Source of the DNA: Deltaproteobacteria bacterium
GTDB lineage: Bacteria; Desulfobacterota; BSN033; UBA1163
Direction: 5' to 3'
Length of the DNA stretch: 34,050 nucleotides
Assembly: GCA_018333535.1 (NCBI GenBank)
Contig: JAGXTA010000022.1
Span: forward strand, 1-34,050
In this document: positions 6,850 to 15,708 of the stretch, piece by piece
Numbering within the stretch: the first letter of the stretch is position 1
Layout: the number at the start of each line of letters is the position of its first letter
The notes under the pieces: generated by a model
What the model saw: only the letters and a program-made list of their open reading frames with translations
Told to the model about the DNA's origin: nothing
Databases searched by the model: none
Made by a program: the position numbers and the translations under genes

Positions 6850-8043
6850 CTATCCCTTTCCCATTCCGTGTTGATCGGCCACCTCTTTAAAACCGGGCAG
6901 AGCCTTTTCAATGACGGCTCTGTCGACGGCGTAGGCGATTCTAAAATAACCGGGCTTGCCAAAACCTGTTCCAGGCACGGTCAGAATTCTTTTCGACTGA
7001 AGTTCTTTCACGAAGGCGACATCATCTTCAACGGGCGCTTTCGGGAAGAGGTAAAAGGCGCCCTCAGGCTTGACGATCCGGTAACCGTAAGAGGATAGGG
7101 AATGGTAGAATAGATCCCTTTTCTCTTCGTATTCCTTAATATTGATCGAATTTCTCTGAAGGGGCGCAACCAGCCTCTGCATCAGAGCCGGGGCGTTGAC
7201 AAACCCGAGGGTCCGGTTGGCAAAGACGATGGCGGCGATCAATTCATCTACGTCTTCACAGAAGGGGTTGGCCGCAATGTAGCCTATTCTCTCTCCCGGC
7301 AGGGAGAGGTCCTTAGAATGCGAGGTGACCCGTATGGTGTGAGGATAGAACTGGAAGGCGACAGGGAGCCTGACCTGGTCGAAAAGGATCCTGCGATAGG
7401 CTTCATCCGTAATGAGATAGAGCGTCCTTTTCAACTCCCGGCTCTTCTCTTTTAACAATCTTCCTAATTCCTCGAGGGATTCCTTTTTATAGACCACGCC
7501 TGTCGGGTTATTGGGAGAGTTGATCAGAACGGCCTTGGTTTTTTTCCCGAAGGCCTTCTCGATCTCCTTCAGATTGAGGGAGAAATCGTCATTGGTTTCG
7601 ACCAGACGAATCTTGCCGCCGCTATTTTCGATATAGAATTTAAATTCCATAAAGTAAGGGGAAGGGACGATGACCTCATCGCCTTCATCGAGGAGAGATT
7701 TGAAGACGACATTGAGCCCGCCGGCTGCCCCGACGGTCATCACAATATGTTTTTCCTCGAAAGGAAGGCCGGATTCTTCTGCGATGTATTGAGCAATGGC
7801 TCTCCGTGTCTCGACATAGCCATTATTGGGCATATAACGGTGCATTCCAGCAATGGGTTGGTCGGCGAGTGCTTTGAGCGCCTTCTTTAATGAAGCCGGG
7901 GGCTCGAGGTTGGGATTTCCAAGGGAGAAATCAAAGACATTTTCCTCGCCATAAAGCTTTTTCAACTCCTCTCCCTGTTCAAACATCCGCCTCACCCAGG
8001 AGGCGCCTTCCAATGCGTTTCTCACCTTCTCTGAAATTGCCAT
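6850..8043 (-). CDS. Pyridoxal-phosphate aminotransferase, class I/II
   Basis: This 397-residue fold-type I aminotransferase has all key features: MHRYMPNNGYVETRRAIA, the cofactor-binding VGAAGGLNVVFKSLL segment, INSPNNPTGVVY with the conserved Asn near 176-180, ITDEAYRR with the Asp that binds the pyridine nitrogen, SHSKDLSLPGERIGY with the Schiff-base Lys near 243, and FRIAY with the C-terminal substrate-carboxylate Arg. The start is supported by AAAGGAGATT 6 bases upstream. Substrate cannot be assigned; aspartate, alanine or aromatic donors are all possible. The gene is transcribed alone from a promoter near 8334-8362 and is preceded by a roughly 280-base leader with a terminator, so it is probably regulated by attenuation. 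Confidence 0.9.
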   Translation of the reverse strand: MAISEKVRNALEGASWVRRMFEQGEELKKLYGEENVFDFSLGNPNLEPPASLKKALKALADQPIAGMHRYMPNNGYVETRRAIAQYIAEESGLPFEEKHIVMTVGAAGGLNVVFKSLLDEGDEVIVPSPYFMEFKFYIENSGGKIRLVETNDDFSLNLKEIEKAFGKKTKAVLINSPNNPTGVVYKKESLEELGRLLKEKSRELKRTLYLITDEAYRRILFDQVRLPVAFQFYPHTIRVTSHSKDLSLPGERIGYIAANPFCEDVDELIAAIVFANRTLGFVNAPALMQRLVAPLQRNSINIKEYEEKRDLFYHSLSSYGYRIVKPEGAFYLFPKAPVEDDVAFVKELQSKRILTVPGTGFGKPGYFRIAYAVDRAVIEKALPGFKEVADQHGMGKG

Positions 8044-8082
8044 CTCTTGAATCTCCTTTCTTAAAAGATGCCGAAAAAAACG

Positions 8083-8148
8083 AATGAAAGCGAATAATAC
8101 GAATGGGTTTATTGGTGAAATTCGTTATCATTCGGGTAATTCGTGGAC
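8083..8148. repeat. Imperfect inverted repeat of ATTCG/CGAAT units
   Basis: A 66-bp stretch rich in CGAAT on its left side (CGAATGAAAGCGAATAATAC) and in ATTCG on its right (ATTCGTTATCATTCGGGTAA), forming an imperfect palindrome. It lies in the leader of the aminotransferase gene, between the terminator and the start codon. Confidence 0.5.
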
Positions 8149-8149
8149 A

Positions 8150-8181
8150 ACAAAAAAGCCATAAGGTTGCCCCTATGGCTT
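8150..8181 (-). terminator. Rho-independent terminator within the aminotransferase leader
   Basis: On the minus strand AAGCCATA (8181-8174) pairs with TATGGCTT (8163-8156) around a 10-base loop. The stem runs directly into a stretch of six Ts. It lies about 110 bases before the aminotransferase start and downstream of that gene's promoter, so it would stop transcription before the coding region unless it is prevented from forming. Confidence 0.65.
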
Positions 8182-8326
8182 AATAAATGGAAAAGCCATG
8201 GGGCCTGACCGGTCACCCATGGCTCATCATCCCGTTATGGGAAGGCCTTTATGGGTGACCCATATCAAAATAAAAATAAAAGTAGAAGAAATTATAGATG
8301 CTTTCCATGGGCCTTCCTCTTTTGTT
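8156..8326 (-). ncRNA. Structured 5' leader of the aminotransferase gene, candidate riboswitch/attenuator
   Basis: Reading 5' to 3' on the minus strand, the predicted transcript has several paired elements. GGAAGGCC (8317-8310) can pair at a distance with GGCCTTCC (8247-8240). A small hairpin ATGGG/CCCAT with a TCA loop lies at 8263-8251. A 9-bp hairpin AGCCATGGG/CCCATGGCT lies at 8224-8194, with GACCGGTC in its loop, and is followed by TTTT. The terminator hairpin at 8181-8156 comes last. Two loops share GGGTGACC-like bases. The set of stems followed by a terminator inside a leader is the usual form of a riboswitch or attenuator. I compared it by eye with the common classes I know (TPP, cobalamin, SAM, glycine, lysine, Moco, ZTP, fluoride, T-box) and found no match. 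Class unknown. Confidence 0.45.
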
Positions 8327-8333
8327 ACATACA

Positions 8334-8362
8334 ATTTAAGACATATCCGGTTGAATTGTCAA
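8334..8362 (-). promoter_or_regulatory. Sigma70-type promoter for the aminotransferase transcript
   Basis: On the minus strand a consensus TTGACA (8362-8357) is followed after 17 bases by TTAAAT (8339-8334). Transcription would begin near 8326, giving a leader of about 280 bases before the start codon at 8043. Confidence 0.6.
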
Positions 8363-8399
8363 GGGAAATTTAAGAGGGACTTTAAAAAAATATTTTTAC

Positions 8400-8545
8400 G
8401 CCCTCTTGATGACACAGATTTCAAAAGAAGATTACACAGATTTTATTGATATCACAACGAATTTCCTATTTATGTAATCAGTTCCTAATCGGTGTAATCA
8501 GAGATTTCTTGATTTCTTCAGAAATCTCTTTTAGAAATCTCTTTG
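8400..8545. repeat. Palindromic filler of GTGTAATC/GATTACAC type
   Basis: AAGATTACACAGATT (8429-8443) is complementary, with two mismatches, to AATCGGTGTAATCAG (8488-8502). AGATTTCTTGATTTC and GAAATCTC units also repeat after it (8503-8545). There is no gene in the 8363-8600 interval. Confidence 0.45.
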
Positions 8546-8600
8546 ACATTTATCGAAAATCCCTTTAATATTGCCAAGATATATCTCCCTTGAATAGCGG

Positions 8601-10649
8601 ATGCAGAAGATGGCCGGAGAGAAGCAGCTCGCTCGAACCAGAAATATAGGGTTTATGGCCCACATCGATGCCGGAAAGACAACCGTCACCGAAAGGGTCC
8701 TCTTCTATACGAAGAAAATTCACCGAATGGGTGAAGTTGATGATGGGACCACGGTGATGGACTGGATGGTTCAGGAACAGGAGAGGGGGATTACGATCAC
8801 CTCTGCAGTGACGACTGCGGATTGGAAAGGAAAGATCATCCACATCATCGATACGCCGGGCCATGTGGACTTCACCATGGAAGTGGAGCGTTCCCTCCGG
8901 GTGCTTGACGGGGCAATCGCCATCTTCAGCGCGGTGGAGGGGGTGGAGCCTCAGTCGGAGACGGTCTGGCATCAGGCGGATAAATATCGTGTCCCCAAAT
9001 TGGCATTCGTCAATAAGATGGACCGGCTTGGAGCCAATTTTTTTGAAACCGTCAGGATGATGGTTGACCGGCTGGGAGCCCATCCGCTGATCATCCAGAT
9101 TCCAATCGGCATGGAAGACCGGTTTATCGGAGCGGTCGATCTCATCCGCTTAAAAGGGATTGTCTGGGATGAGCACAGTCTGGGCATTGAATTTAAGGAG
9201 ATCAACATTCCCGCAGATATGGAAGAGGAAGTTGCGCTTCATCGGTCGAAATTGATCGAATCCCTTGCCGAGCTGGACGACCATTTAACGGAAAAATATC
9301 TCAATGGAGAGGAGATCTCCGAAACGGAGATGAAAGGGGTTCTCAGAAAAGCAACCATTTCGATGAAGGCTGTTCCCGTTCTTTGCGGGGCGGCGTTGCG
9401 AAATCAGGGAATCCAGCTCCTGCTCGACGCCATTGTGGACTATCTTCCTTCTCCACTCGATATCCCTCCTGCCGAGGGAACCCACCCGATCACCGGAGAG
9501 AAAGAGGAAAGAGTGCAGAAGGATGAAGCGCCCTTCAGCGCGATAGCTTTCAAGGTGCTCATGGATGAAGGGAGGAAGCTGGTCTATATCCGGATATACT
9601 CGGGCACGCTCAATGTGGGCGGAGAGGCCTTTAACCCGAGATTGAAAAAGAGTGAAAAGATTTCGAGAATCTTTCAAATGCATGCGAATCAGCGAACCCG
9701 GGTGGAAGAGGCAAAGACAGGCGAGATTGTGGCTGTCATGGGTTTGAAGGAGACGACCACAGGGGATACGCTCTGCGAGCGAGGTCATCCCATTCTCCTT
9801 GAGCCGATCGATTTCTATAAGCCGGTGATGTCGGTGGCTGTGGAGCCGAAGACAGGCCGTGATCAGGAGAAACTCGCTCAATCCCTCGAAAAATTGAGCG
9901 ATGAAGACCCCACCTTTCAGGTCAGGTTAGATGAGGATACGGGTCAGACGATCATCTCCGGAATGGGGGAGTTGCATCTCGATGTTCTGGTCAATCGTCT
10001 CCTGACCGAATACCATCTCGAAGTGAATGTAGGGAGACCGCAGGTCGTCTTTCGGGAGACAGTGGAGAAGGAGGCAGAGGCTTCCTTCAAATTTGCCAAA
10101 GAGATGGAAGAGATCAAGCTTTTCGGGGAGGTTTTCTTGCGTATTTCGCCAAACGGCAGGGGAAAGGGGATCGAATTCCATTCCGAGGTCCCTGAAGGAA
10201 CCCTGCCACACGAATGTCTTCTCTCCATCGAAGAAGGTGTGAGAGAGGGTTCCACAGTCGGGGTGATCATGGGTTATCCCCTGACAGACATTCGTATTAC
10301 TCTGTTAAAAGCCAATGCAGACCCGAATCATCCCTCTCCTCTTGCCCTCAAGATCGCCTCATCGAATGCCCTAAGGGAGGTCTGCCGGAAAGCACAACCG
10401 GTGTTAATGGAGCCGATGATGGAGGTGAACATCATCGTCCCGGAGGAGTTCATGGGAGAAGTGGTGGGGGATTTAAAAGCACGAAGGAGTTCGATTGAGG
10501 CGATCACTTCAAAAGGAAAGATCACTCTGATCAAGGCCCTCTCTCCGCTGACCCGGATGTTCGGTTACTCTACGGACTTAAGGTCCCTGACTCAGGGCCG
10601 GGGAACCTTTTCGATGCAGTTCTCACGGTATGACAAGATGATTTCATAG
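8601..10649 (+). CDS. fusA: Elongation factor G (stand-alone copy)
   Basis: This 682-residue translational GTPase has all five G motifs: AHIDAGKTT (20-28), RGITI (62-66), DTPGH (84-88), NKMD (about 138-141) and CGAA (about 262). Domain II, domain III ([10 protein letters not shown]), domain IV and the C-terminal domain V ([17 protein letters not shown]) follow. EF-G drives tRNA-mRNA translocation and, with RRF, ribosome recycling. The gene is not beside rpsL, rpsG or tuf, and its switch region reads [11 protein letters not shown] where classical EF-G has EVHDGAATMDWM-type sequence. It may therefore be a second, specialised EF-G. ATGs at 8601 and 8610 are both possible starts, and neither has a clear ribosome binding site. 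Confidence 0.9.
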   Translation: MQKMAGEKQLARTRNIGFMAHIDAGKTTVTERVLFYTKKIHRMGEVDDGTTVMDWMVQEQERGITITSAVTTADWKGKIIHIIDTPGHVDFTMEVERSLRVLDGAIAIFSAVEGVEPQSETVWHQADKYRVPKLAFVNKMDRLGANFFETVRMMVDRLGAHPLIIQIPIGMEDRFIGAVDLIRLKGIVWDEHSLGIEFKEINIPADMEEEVALHRSKLIESLAELDDHLTEKYLNGEEISETEMKGVLRKATISMKAVPVLCGAALRNQGIQLLLDAIVDYLPSPLDIPPAEGTHPITGEKEERVQKDEAPFSAIAFKVLMDEGRKLVYIRIYSGTLNVGGEAFNPRLKKSEKISRIFQMHANQRTRVEEAKTGEIVAVMGLKETTTGDTLCERGHPILLEPIDFYKPVMSVAVEPKTGRDQEKLAQSLEKLSDEDPTFQVRLDEDTGQTIISGMGELHLDVLVNRLLTEYHLEVNVGRPQVVFRETVEKEAEASFKFAKEMEEIKLFGEVFLRISPNGRGKGIEFHSEVPEGTLPHECLLSIEEGVREGSTVGVIMGYPLTDIRITLLKANADPNHPSPLALKIASSNALREVCRKAQPVLMEPMMEVNIIVPEEFMGEVVGDLKARRSSIEAITSKGKITLIKALSPLTRMFGYSTDLRSLTQGRGTFSMQFSRYDKMIS

Positions 10650-10654
10650 AAAAT

Positions 10655-10798
10655 AAAGGGTTTTGGTTGAAGGGCAAGGGCGAGGATGCCCGTTTCGTTT
10701 TTAGGTTATGTCTTTTGTCTAAAGAACTTTACATAACCCTTTGACCCTAGACCAAACTGGCTTCCTAACCCTAACCCAAAGACAATTTTCACCAAAGA
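10655..10798. repeat. Palindromic intergenic element, family shared with 17584-17705
   Basis: An imperfect inverted repeat with GCCCGTTTCGTTTTTAGG on the left and AAACTGGCTTCCTAACCCT on the right, centred on GGTTATGT/ACATAACC arms. Aligned by eye it shares its layout and many words with the plsC-ftsK junction: GAGG..CCCGT.TCG, TTTTGTC, TAACC and AAAC.GGCTTC.TAACC. Confidence 0.5.
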
Positions 10799-10804
10799 AT
10801 ACCT

Positions 10805-11779
10805 ATGATGGATGATGACATTCTCAAGCTTCTCAGAGAACACCCCTCCGCTTTTCTTTCGGGAGAAGAATTGAGCCGGCGGTTGAATGTGAGCCGGACA
10901 GCTGTCTGGAAGAAGATGAACCACCTGAGATCCCTCGGCTATGAGATTGAAGCGTCAACCCGCTCAGGTTACCGGTTGATTCAGTCTCCTGACCTTCTGA
11001 CTTCCTCTGAAGTCAAATCTTTTCTGAAGACTAAGTGGATGGGGAAGATGATCCACTATTTTCCGAGTCTGGATTCAACAAACTCCAAAGCCTATGAGCT
11101 GGCCACCAAGGGCGCAGAAGAAGGAGAGGTGGTCATCGCGGAGTCTCAGGAGAAGGGGAGGGGGAGGCTGGGAAGAAACTGGTTTTCGCCTCCTTCTTTA
11201 AATCTTTATCTTTCGGTGATCCTCCGTCCCCAAATTCCTCCCTATCAGGCACCGCTCATTACATTGATGGCGGCCGTGGCAACGGCAGGGGCCATTAAGA
11301 AATATTCAGGTCTCCATCCCTTAATCAAATGGCCGAACGATATCCTTCTGAAAGGTCGGAAGGTGGCAGGTCTTTTAAATGAGGTCCGGTCCGAAACGGA
11401 CCGAATCCATTTTGTCATTCTTGGCATCGGCGTAAATCTCAATCTTGACGAAAAAATGTTCCCCAAAGAGATCCGTTCCATCGCCACCTCGATGAAGAGA
11501 GAGATGGGACAGGCGATTTCGAGAAAGGAGTTCCTCTCCTCTCTCTTACAGCAATTAGAAGAGTGGTATGCCATTTATTTGAAAGAGGGCGGCGGTGTGA
11601 TTCTGAACGCCTGGAGAGAAAAGGCCCAGATCAAGGGGAAACGGGTCAAGGTGACCTCATGGGGAGAGACCCTTTCAGGCATTGCGGTCGATGTTGATTC
11701 AGACGGCGCTCTCATATTGAAAATGGAGGATGGGAAACAGAGAAGAGTGGTCGCAGGAGATGTTGAATATAGAAGATAA
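10805..11779 (+). CDS. birA: Biotin--[acetyl-CoA-carboxylase] ligase with N-terminal repressor domain
   Basis: The protein has 324 residues. Residues 1-60 form a winged helix-turn-helix ([20 protein letters not shown]), so it is the two-function BirA type that also represses biotin genes. The catalytic domain has [20 protein letters not shown] (the GRGRxGR biotinyl-AMP loop near 118), KWPNDIL near 175, and VAGLLNE. The C-terminal SH3-like domain ([28 protein letters not shown]) is complete. It activates biotin to biotinyl-5'-AMP and attaches it to carboxylase carrier protein. coaX follows after a 122-base gap containing a repeat, a pairing seen in many bacteria. Confidence 0.95.
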   Translation: MMDDDILKLLREHPSAFLSGEELSRRLNVSRTAVWKKMNHLRSLGYEIEASTRSGYRLIQSPDLLTSSEVKSFLKTKWMGKMIHYFPSLDSTNSKAYELATKGAEEGEVVIAESQEKGRGRLGRNWFSPPSLNLYLSVILRPQIPPYQAPLITLMAAVATAGAIKKYSGLHPLIKWPNDILLKGRKVAGLLNEVRSETDRIHFVILGIGVNLNLDEKMFPKEIRSIATSMKREMGQAISRKEFLSSLLQQLEEWYAIYLKEGGGVILNAWREKAQIKGKRVKVTSWGETLSGIAVDVDSDGALILKMEDGKQRRVVAGDVEYRR

Positions 11780-11877
11780 ATGTCAAATGTCAAAATCCAA
11801 AGTTCAAATATCAAATATTTCGATTTTGGAATTTGACATTCCTTTGGAATTTAAACTTTGACATTTGGATTTCCCCA
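11778..11877. repeat. Long imperfect palindrome of TGTCAAA/TTTGACA units
   Basis: The left arm (AAATGTCAAATGTCAAAATCC) and right arm (AACTTTGACATTTGGATTTC) are near-complementary over about 100 bp. The element fills the birA-coaX gap, starting at the birA stop codon and ending about 25 bases before the coaX start. A related palindrome flanks the element upstream of glyQ. Confidence 0.6.
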
Positions 11878-11901
11878 GCTATGCTGGGGAAAGGAGGTTT
11901 T

Positions 11902-12696
11902 ATGCTACTGGTCATCGATATTGGCAACACGAATACCGTTTTGGGAGTCTATGATGGAGGAGTTCTGGTTGATCACTGGCGGATCAGGACAGAGAGGGAG
12001 AAAACCACTGACGAGTGGGGGATCCTCTTTCGCGATCTCTTCAGGTTTGACTATATCGACATGAAAGATTTCGAGGGAATGATCATCTCCTCCGTCGTTC
12101 CGCCGGTTCTGGACATGCTGCAGGAAATGGCGAAAAAATATTTCCATGTCAAACCGCTGATCGTAGGAGCAGATATTGAGACGGGAATGGTCATCTCCTA
12201 TGACCATCCCGCGGAGGTAGGGGCAGACCGGATCGTCAATGCGGTGGCGGCCTATGATCGATACCAAAGGAGTACGATTGTGGTTGATTTCGGAACAGCC
12301 ACCACTTTTGATTATGTCTCCTCCCGGGGGGAGTACATGGGGGGCGCCATTGCTCCTGGAATTGGAATATCGGCAGAAGCCCTCTTTCAACGGACCTCGA
12401 AACTGCCGCGGATTGAGATCACCAAACCCGGAAAGGTCGTCGGGAAAAATACGATTCAAAGCATGCAGTCAGGCATCTTTTTCGGATATGTGGGGCTGGT
12501 CGATGAGATTGTGAGACGGATGAAGAAAGAGACCAAATCCAACCCGAAAGTGATCGCCACAGGAGGCCTCGCAGGCCTGATCGCCGGAGAATCAGAGACG
12601 ATAGAAGAGGTCAATGAGTTTCTAACGCTGGAAGGTCTGAGGATCATCTACGAAAGAAACCAGAAGAAAAAAAAGACAGTTGGAAAAAGGCGGTAA
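11902..12696 (+). CDS. coaX: Type III pantothenate kinase
   Basis: The protein has 264 residues. The ATG at 11902 follows AAAGGAGG by 5 bases; an in-frame start at 11833 lies within the repeat and is rejected. Motifs of the type III enzyme (ASKHA fold) are [14 protein letters not shown] at the N-terminus (phosphate-1), [13 protein letters not shown] near 107, [10 protein letters not shown] near 129 (phosphate-2), GGAIAPGI near 145, and ATGGLA near 228. It phosphorylates pantothenate, the first step of coenzyme A synthesis, and unlike CoaA is not feedback-inhibited by CoA. The C-terminus ends in a basic stretch ([10 protein letters not shown]). Probably co-transcribed with birA. Confidence 0.95.
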   Translation: MLLVIDIGNTNTVLGVYDGGVLVDHWRIRTEREKTTDEWGILFRDLFRFDYIDMKDFEGMIISSVVPPVLDMLQEMAKKYFHVKPLIVGADIETGMVISYDHPAEVGADRIVNAVAAYDRYQRSTIVVDFGTATTFDYVSSRGEYMGGAIAPGIGISAEALFQRTSKLPRIEITKPGKVVGKNTIQSMQSGIFFGYVGLVDEIVRRMKKETKSNPKVIATGGLAGLIAGESETIEEVNEFLTLEGLRIIYERNQKKKKTVGKRR

Positions 12697-12780
12697 GCTA
12701 ACACAGGCAAATAAAATAGCATTTCATTAATCTGGACACTTTTGTATGATAAATCAAGAACAGATTGGGAGGTATTTTAT

Positions 12781-13011
12781 ATGTTATCGAAGATAAAAGA
12801 AATTGAAGAGGAAGCTCTCCAACTAAATTCCCGCGAACGGGCTTTACTCATTGAACACCTGATAAACAGTTTGGACGATGAAGAAGATCCGGAAGCAGAA
12901 AGGTTGTGGATTGAAGAGGCAGATCGTCGGTATCAGGAATACCGAATGGGCAAAACAAAGGGAAAGTCCGCTGAATTGGTGTTTAAAGAGGCACATTCAA
13001 AAATAAGATGA
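12781..13011 (+). CDS. Addiction-module antitoxin (unstable antitoxin, TIGR02574-like)
   Basis: This 76-residue acidic, helical protein starts at an ATG preceded by GGGAGG (12767-12772). IKEIEEEALQLNSRERALLIEHLINSL followed by DEEDPEAERLWIEEADRRYQEY is the typical pattern of the small addiction-module component family (PF09720), which pairs with RelE/ParE toxins. Its stop codon overlaps the toxin start (ATGA at 13008-13011), so the two were translationally coupled. The antitoxin looks intact although the toxin frame is interrupted. A TATGAT at 12745-12750 may be the -10 box. Confidence 0.8.
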   Translation: MLSKIKEIEEEALQLNSRERALLIEHLINSLDDEEDPEAERLWIEEADRRYQEYRMGKTKGKSAELVFKEAHSKIR

Positions 13012-13307
13012 GACATGTGGTATTCCTTCCAGAGGCTGAGCAAGGAATGCTGGAGTCAGCGGTCTATTATCAATCTAAGACATCTGGGTTAGGGGTTGAT
13101 TACCTGTCAGAGGTTGAGCGCGCTGTTAAATCGATTGCAGAATAACCAAATGTATGGCCGATTCTTGAAGGGGTATTGAGGAGGCGTCTTATTCGAAGAT
13201 TTCCATTTGGTATTTTATACCGAATTGAGCCTAATGAAATAGTCATTGTTGCGGTTGCACACCTGCGACGAAGACCAGGGTATTGGAGAGAAAGAATAAA
13301 AAAGTAA
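13008..13307 (+). pseudogene. RelE/ParE-family toxin interrupted by an in-frame TAA
   Basis: The frame starts with MRHVVFLPEAEQGMLESAVY and continues for 45 codons to TAA at 13143-13145. It then resumes in the same frame with PNVWPILEGVLRRRLIRRFP, GILYRIEPNEIVIVAVAH and RRPGYWRERIKK, stopping at 13305. Together the two parts make a complete ParE-like toxin of about 98 residues, including the conserved R-FP..-YRI core and the C-terminal H.RR..YW motif. The break falls where family members usually have an ENP-type sequence, so a single codon change is the simplest cause. The active-site residues lie after the stop, so the translated 45-residue piece should be harmless. A base-calling error cannot be excluded. 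Confidence 0.8.
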
Positions 13308-13402
13308 TCGTTTTCTAATAAATTCGCAAGTGCTGTGAAAGTCATTGTTGGCTTGAAATATTCCACATGTCTTCAATCAAACATCAGCAACCTTTTAGGA
13401 CT

Positions 13403-14359
13403 TTAGCTTCTCACTTTATACCACTCCACAAATCTTTTAATCCCTTCTTCCATACTGACCGTGGGTTGATAGTTCAGCATCCGCCTTGCCTTGGTGATGT
13501 CGGCGTAGGTGATGGAGACATCGCCAGGCTGGGGCTCCATTGCTTGAATCTTAGCCCTTTTGCCAAGCGCTGACTCAATCAGGCCAATAAGTTCCTTCAG
13601 AGAAGTGGTCTGCGATTCCCCGAGATTGTAAATCTCATATCCTTTGTGGCAGTGGAAAGCTCCCATCATTCCGTCGATGAGGTCATCGATATAGGTGTAG
13701 TCCCTTTTTGAAGAACCGTCTCCGTACATCGGAATCTCTTTTCCCTGGTCGATCAACGAGGTGAATTTATGGATGGCCATCTCCGGTCTTTGTCTTGGGC
13801 CATAGGCCGTGAAGATCCGGAGGCAGGCAATATGGAACCCGTAGAGGTGATGGTAGGAATAGCAGAGAAGTTCTCCGGCCCGTTTGGTGGCCCCATAGGG
13901 TGAGATGGGTTGAATATTGAGATTGGTTTCAGAAAAGGGAACTCTCTGATTTTCTCCATAGACCGAGGAGGAGGAGACAAAAATGAAGTCTTTCATCCCC
14001 AATTCTTTACAGACCTCCAGGAGCGTGATCGTCCCCCTCAAGTTCACATCTTCATAGAGGAGAGGATCAGCAATGGAGGGTCTTACCCCGGCCCTTGCGG
14101 CAAGGTGGAAGACAGCATCGATCCGATTCCTTTTGAACAGGTCTGTGAGATGGTCACGATTCCGTATATCGCCTGTGACCATTGTGAAGGGTCCGGGATA
14201 TTTTTTGCTGATCTCCTCAACATTTCTGATTTTCAGATTGGGATCGTAATAGCTGTCGAAGTTGTCGAGGCAGACTACGGAATAGCCTTCTTTGAGGAGC
14301 CTTTCGCAGAGATGAGAGCCGATAAAACCTGCCCCGCCCGTCACTAAGATATTATTCAT
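13403..14359 (-). CDS. NAD-dependent nucleotide-sugar epimerase (UDP-glucuronate 4-epimerase-like)
   Basis: This 318-residue extended SDR protein has the NAD-binding VTGGAGFIGSH at the N-terminus, HLAARAGVRPS, VSSSSVYGE, and the catalytic SPYGATKRAGE with Tyr155 and Lys159. The LRIFTAYGPRQRPEMAI and KRDYTYIDD segments are typical of UDP-glucuronate and UDP-GlcNAc 4-epimerases and dTDP-glucose dehydratase relatives. The product would feed surface polysaccharide synthesis. The substrate is not certain; UDP-glucuronate epimerase is the best guess from SYYDPNLK and AGVRPSI. The ATG at 14359 is used; a GTG at 14371 is an alternative, and neither has a clear ribosome binding site. No glycosyltransferase adjoins it. 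Confidence 0.85.
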   Translation of the reverse strand: MNNILVTGGAGFIGSHLCERLLKEGYSVVCLDNFDSYYDPNLKIRNVEEISKKYPGPFTMVTGDIRNRDHLTDLFKRNRIDAVFHLAARAGVRPSIADPLLYEDVNLRGTITLLEVCKELGMKDFIFVSSSSVYGENQRVPFSETNLNIQPISPYGATKRAGELLCYSYHHLYGFHIACLRIFTAYGPRQRPEMAIHKFTSLIDQGKEIPMYGDGSSKRDYTYIDDLIDGMMGAFHCHKGYEIYNLGESQTTSLKELIGLIESALGKRAKIQAMEPQPGDVSITYADITKARRMLNYQPTVSMEEGIKRFVEWYKVRS

Positions 14360-14437
14360 ACTTTTTCTCACTCATTGTAATTTTATCAAATGTCAATTTA
14401 GTAGCCTCACCGACGCTATGCGCAGAGCGCTAAGCGC

Positions 14438-15607
14438 TTAGCGTATTTGTTTAGTTAGAGGATACTTCACGATCAGGGAGAGGCCAAAGGCGATCAGGGG
14501 CAGGATCAGGATCGTCTTCATCGCCATGGGCACGCCCCAATGATCCGCAATCACTCCAAGAAGGGTGACGCCGATCCCTCCTGCGCTCATTGTAAATCCG
14601 ACCATCATCCCCGAAGCCATCCCCAGATGCTGGGGAAGGACCGCCTGGCCCATCACTGTTGTGAGGGCAAAGGATGAGATTAAGACCATTCCTGCGATTC
14701 CGAGTAGGATAAAAGAGATGAATCCGCTGCTGTAATAGAAAAGAAGAAGAAGAGGAAAGGATAGGAATAAAGAGATCTGTAAAAATTTCTTGTGACCCCA
14801 TCGGTCCGCCAGCGGTGCACCGATCAGTGTTCCCACAGCCCCTGAGATGAGAAAGGTTGAAACTAGTTTTCCTGCATAGAGTGGGTTTCCTTTAAGATAA
14901 TTGATATAGTAGAAGGGAATATAAGTTGCCATCCCGAACTGAACCCATGCCCGAACTGTGGCAATGCTTACGAGGAGAAAGAAAGTTTGCTTCTGTTCCT
15001 TTGTTAGAGGCCTTCTCTCTTCGTTCTTGGCCTCCATGTGAGCTGTCTTAATAGGAGAGGTGATCGTTGAGATATTAAAAAGCAAAACGATCCCTATAAG
15101 AATTCCCGGCACGATCATTCCTGAGGTCCCTTGAATGCCAAAGGAGGTGACCAAAAGGAGCGCCCAGAGTGGACCGAGGGCAATGCCCAGGTTTCCACCG
15201 ACTGCGAAGATGGACATGCCTGTTGCCCTCTTCTCACCCGTAAAAAAGTGGGCTGTTTTGAACCCTTCCGGATGGAAGATCGCAATCCCGATGCCGCTCA
15301 CAATGACGCAGGCCAAAAGGAGGAAGTAGTGAGGAGTGAAGCCGGAGGCCGAAATGCCCAGGCAGGCGATGAGGGGGGCCAGAGGGAGGAGCCATCCGAT
15401 GGGTCTCCGATCCGAGAGGTGCCCGAAGACAGGTTGAATGATGGAGGAGGTCAGGTTTGCAGAGAGAAGAATGGTGCCTGCCATCGTATAGGAGAGGTTG
15501 AGCGCCTCTTTGAAAAAGGGGAGAAGGGCGGGAAGGGCTCCCTGATTCAAGTCGGTGACGAAATGGGCGGTGCTGAGAAGGGCCAACGCCTTCTTGTTCA
15601 TCTTCAT
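14438..15607 (-). CDS. MFS transporter, fosmidomycin-resistance (Fsr)-like
   Basis: The protein has 389 residues and about 12 hydrophobic segments, with an MFS cytoplasmic loop at GHLSDRRP after TM2 and ADRWGHKK after TM8. The N-terminal HFVTDLNQGALPALLPFFKE is characteristic of the Fsr branch, which exports fosmidomycin and other drugs. It sits in the inner membrane. The ATG at 15607 is chosen because AAGAAGG ends 6 bases before it; adjacent ATGs at 15610 and 15601 are also possible. It points the same way as the epimerase but is separated from it by about 80 bases containing a 16-base palindrome (14428-14443) over its stop codon. The actual substrate is unknown. Confidence 0.85.
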   Translation of the reverse strand: MKMNKKALALLSTAHFVTDLNQGALPALLPFFKEALNLSYTMAGTILLSANLTSSIIQPVFGHLSDRRPIGWLLPLAPLIACLGISASGFTPHYFLLLACVIVSGIGIAIFHPEGFKTAHFFTGEKRATGMSIFAVGGNLGIALGPLWALLLVTSFGIQGTSGMIVPGILIGIVLLFNISTITSPIKTAHMEAKNEERRPLTKEQKQTFFLLVSIATVRAWVQFGMATYIPFYYINYLKGNPLYAGKLVSTFLISGAVGTLIGAPLADRWGHKKFLQISLFLSFPLLLLFYYSSGFISFILLGIAGMVLISSFALTTVMGQAVLPQHLGMASGMMVGFTMSAGGIGVTLLGVIADHWGVPMAMKTILILPLIAFGLSLIVKYPLTKQIR

Positions 15608-15708
15608 CATTACCTTCTTATAATGATTGATTGGGTTTTGGTTTGTCAAATAGATTTAAAAGCGTTATTAGACATTTGAAGAAATTTTGGCTATGATAGT
15701 GTAACTAT

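Noticed and set aside
8194-8224. Resemblance to bacterial SRP RNA (ACCGGTCAGG)
   Set aside because: The SRP tetraloop and the GGAAGGAAGCAG segment that should follow are absent; only a short stretch matches.
8565-9083. 172-codon open frame on the minus strand over the start of fusA
   Set aside because: It is antisense to the conserved G domain of EF-G, with low-complexity His/Arg-rich translation and no domain. It is a by-product of codon bias.
14428-14443. Perfect 16-base palindrome CGCTAAGCGCTTAGCG at the MFS stop codon as a terminator
   Set aside because: There is no T-run on either strand, and a fully palindromic sequence leaves no loop. It could be a protein site, but nothing supports one.
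15131-15679. 182-codon plus-strand open frame over the MFS gene
   Set aside because: The translation is Glu/Gly/Arg-rich and patternless, antisense to clear membrane segments of the transporter.
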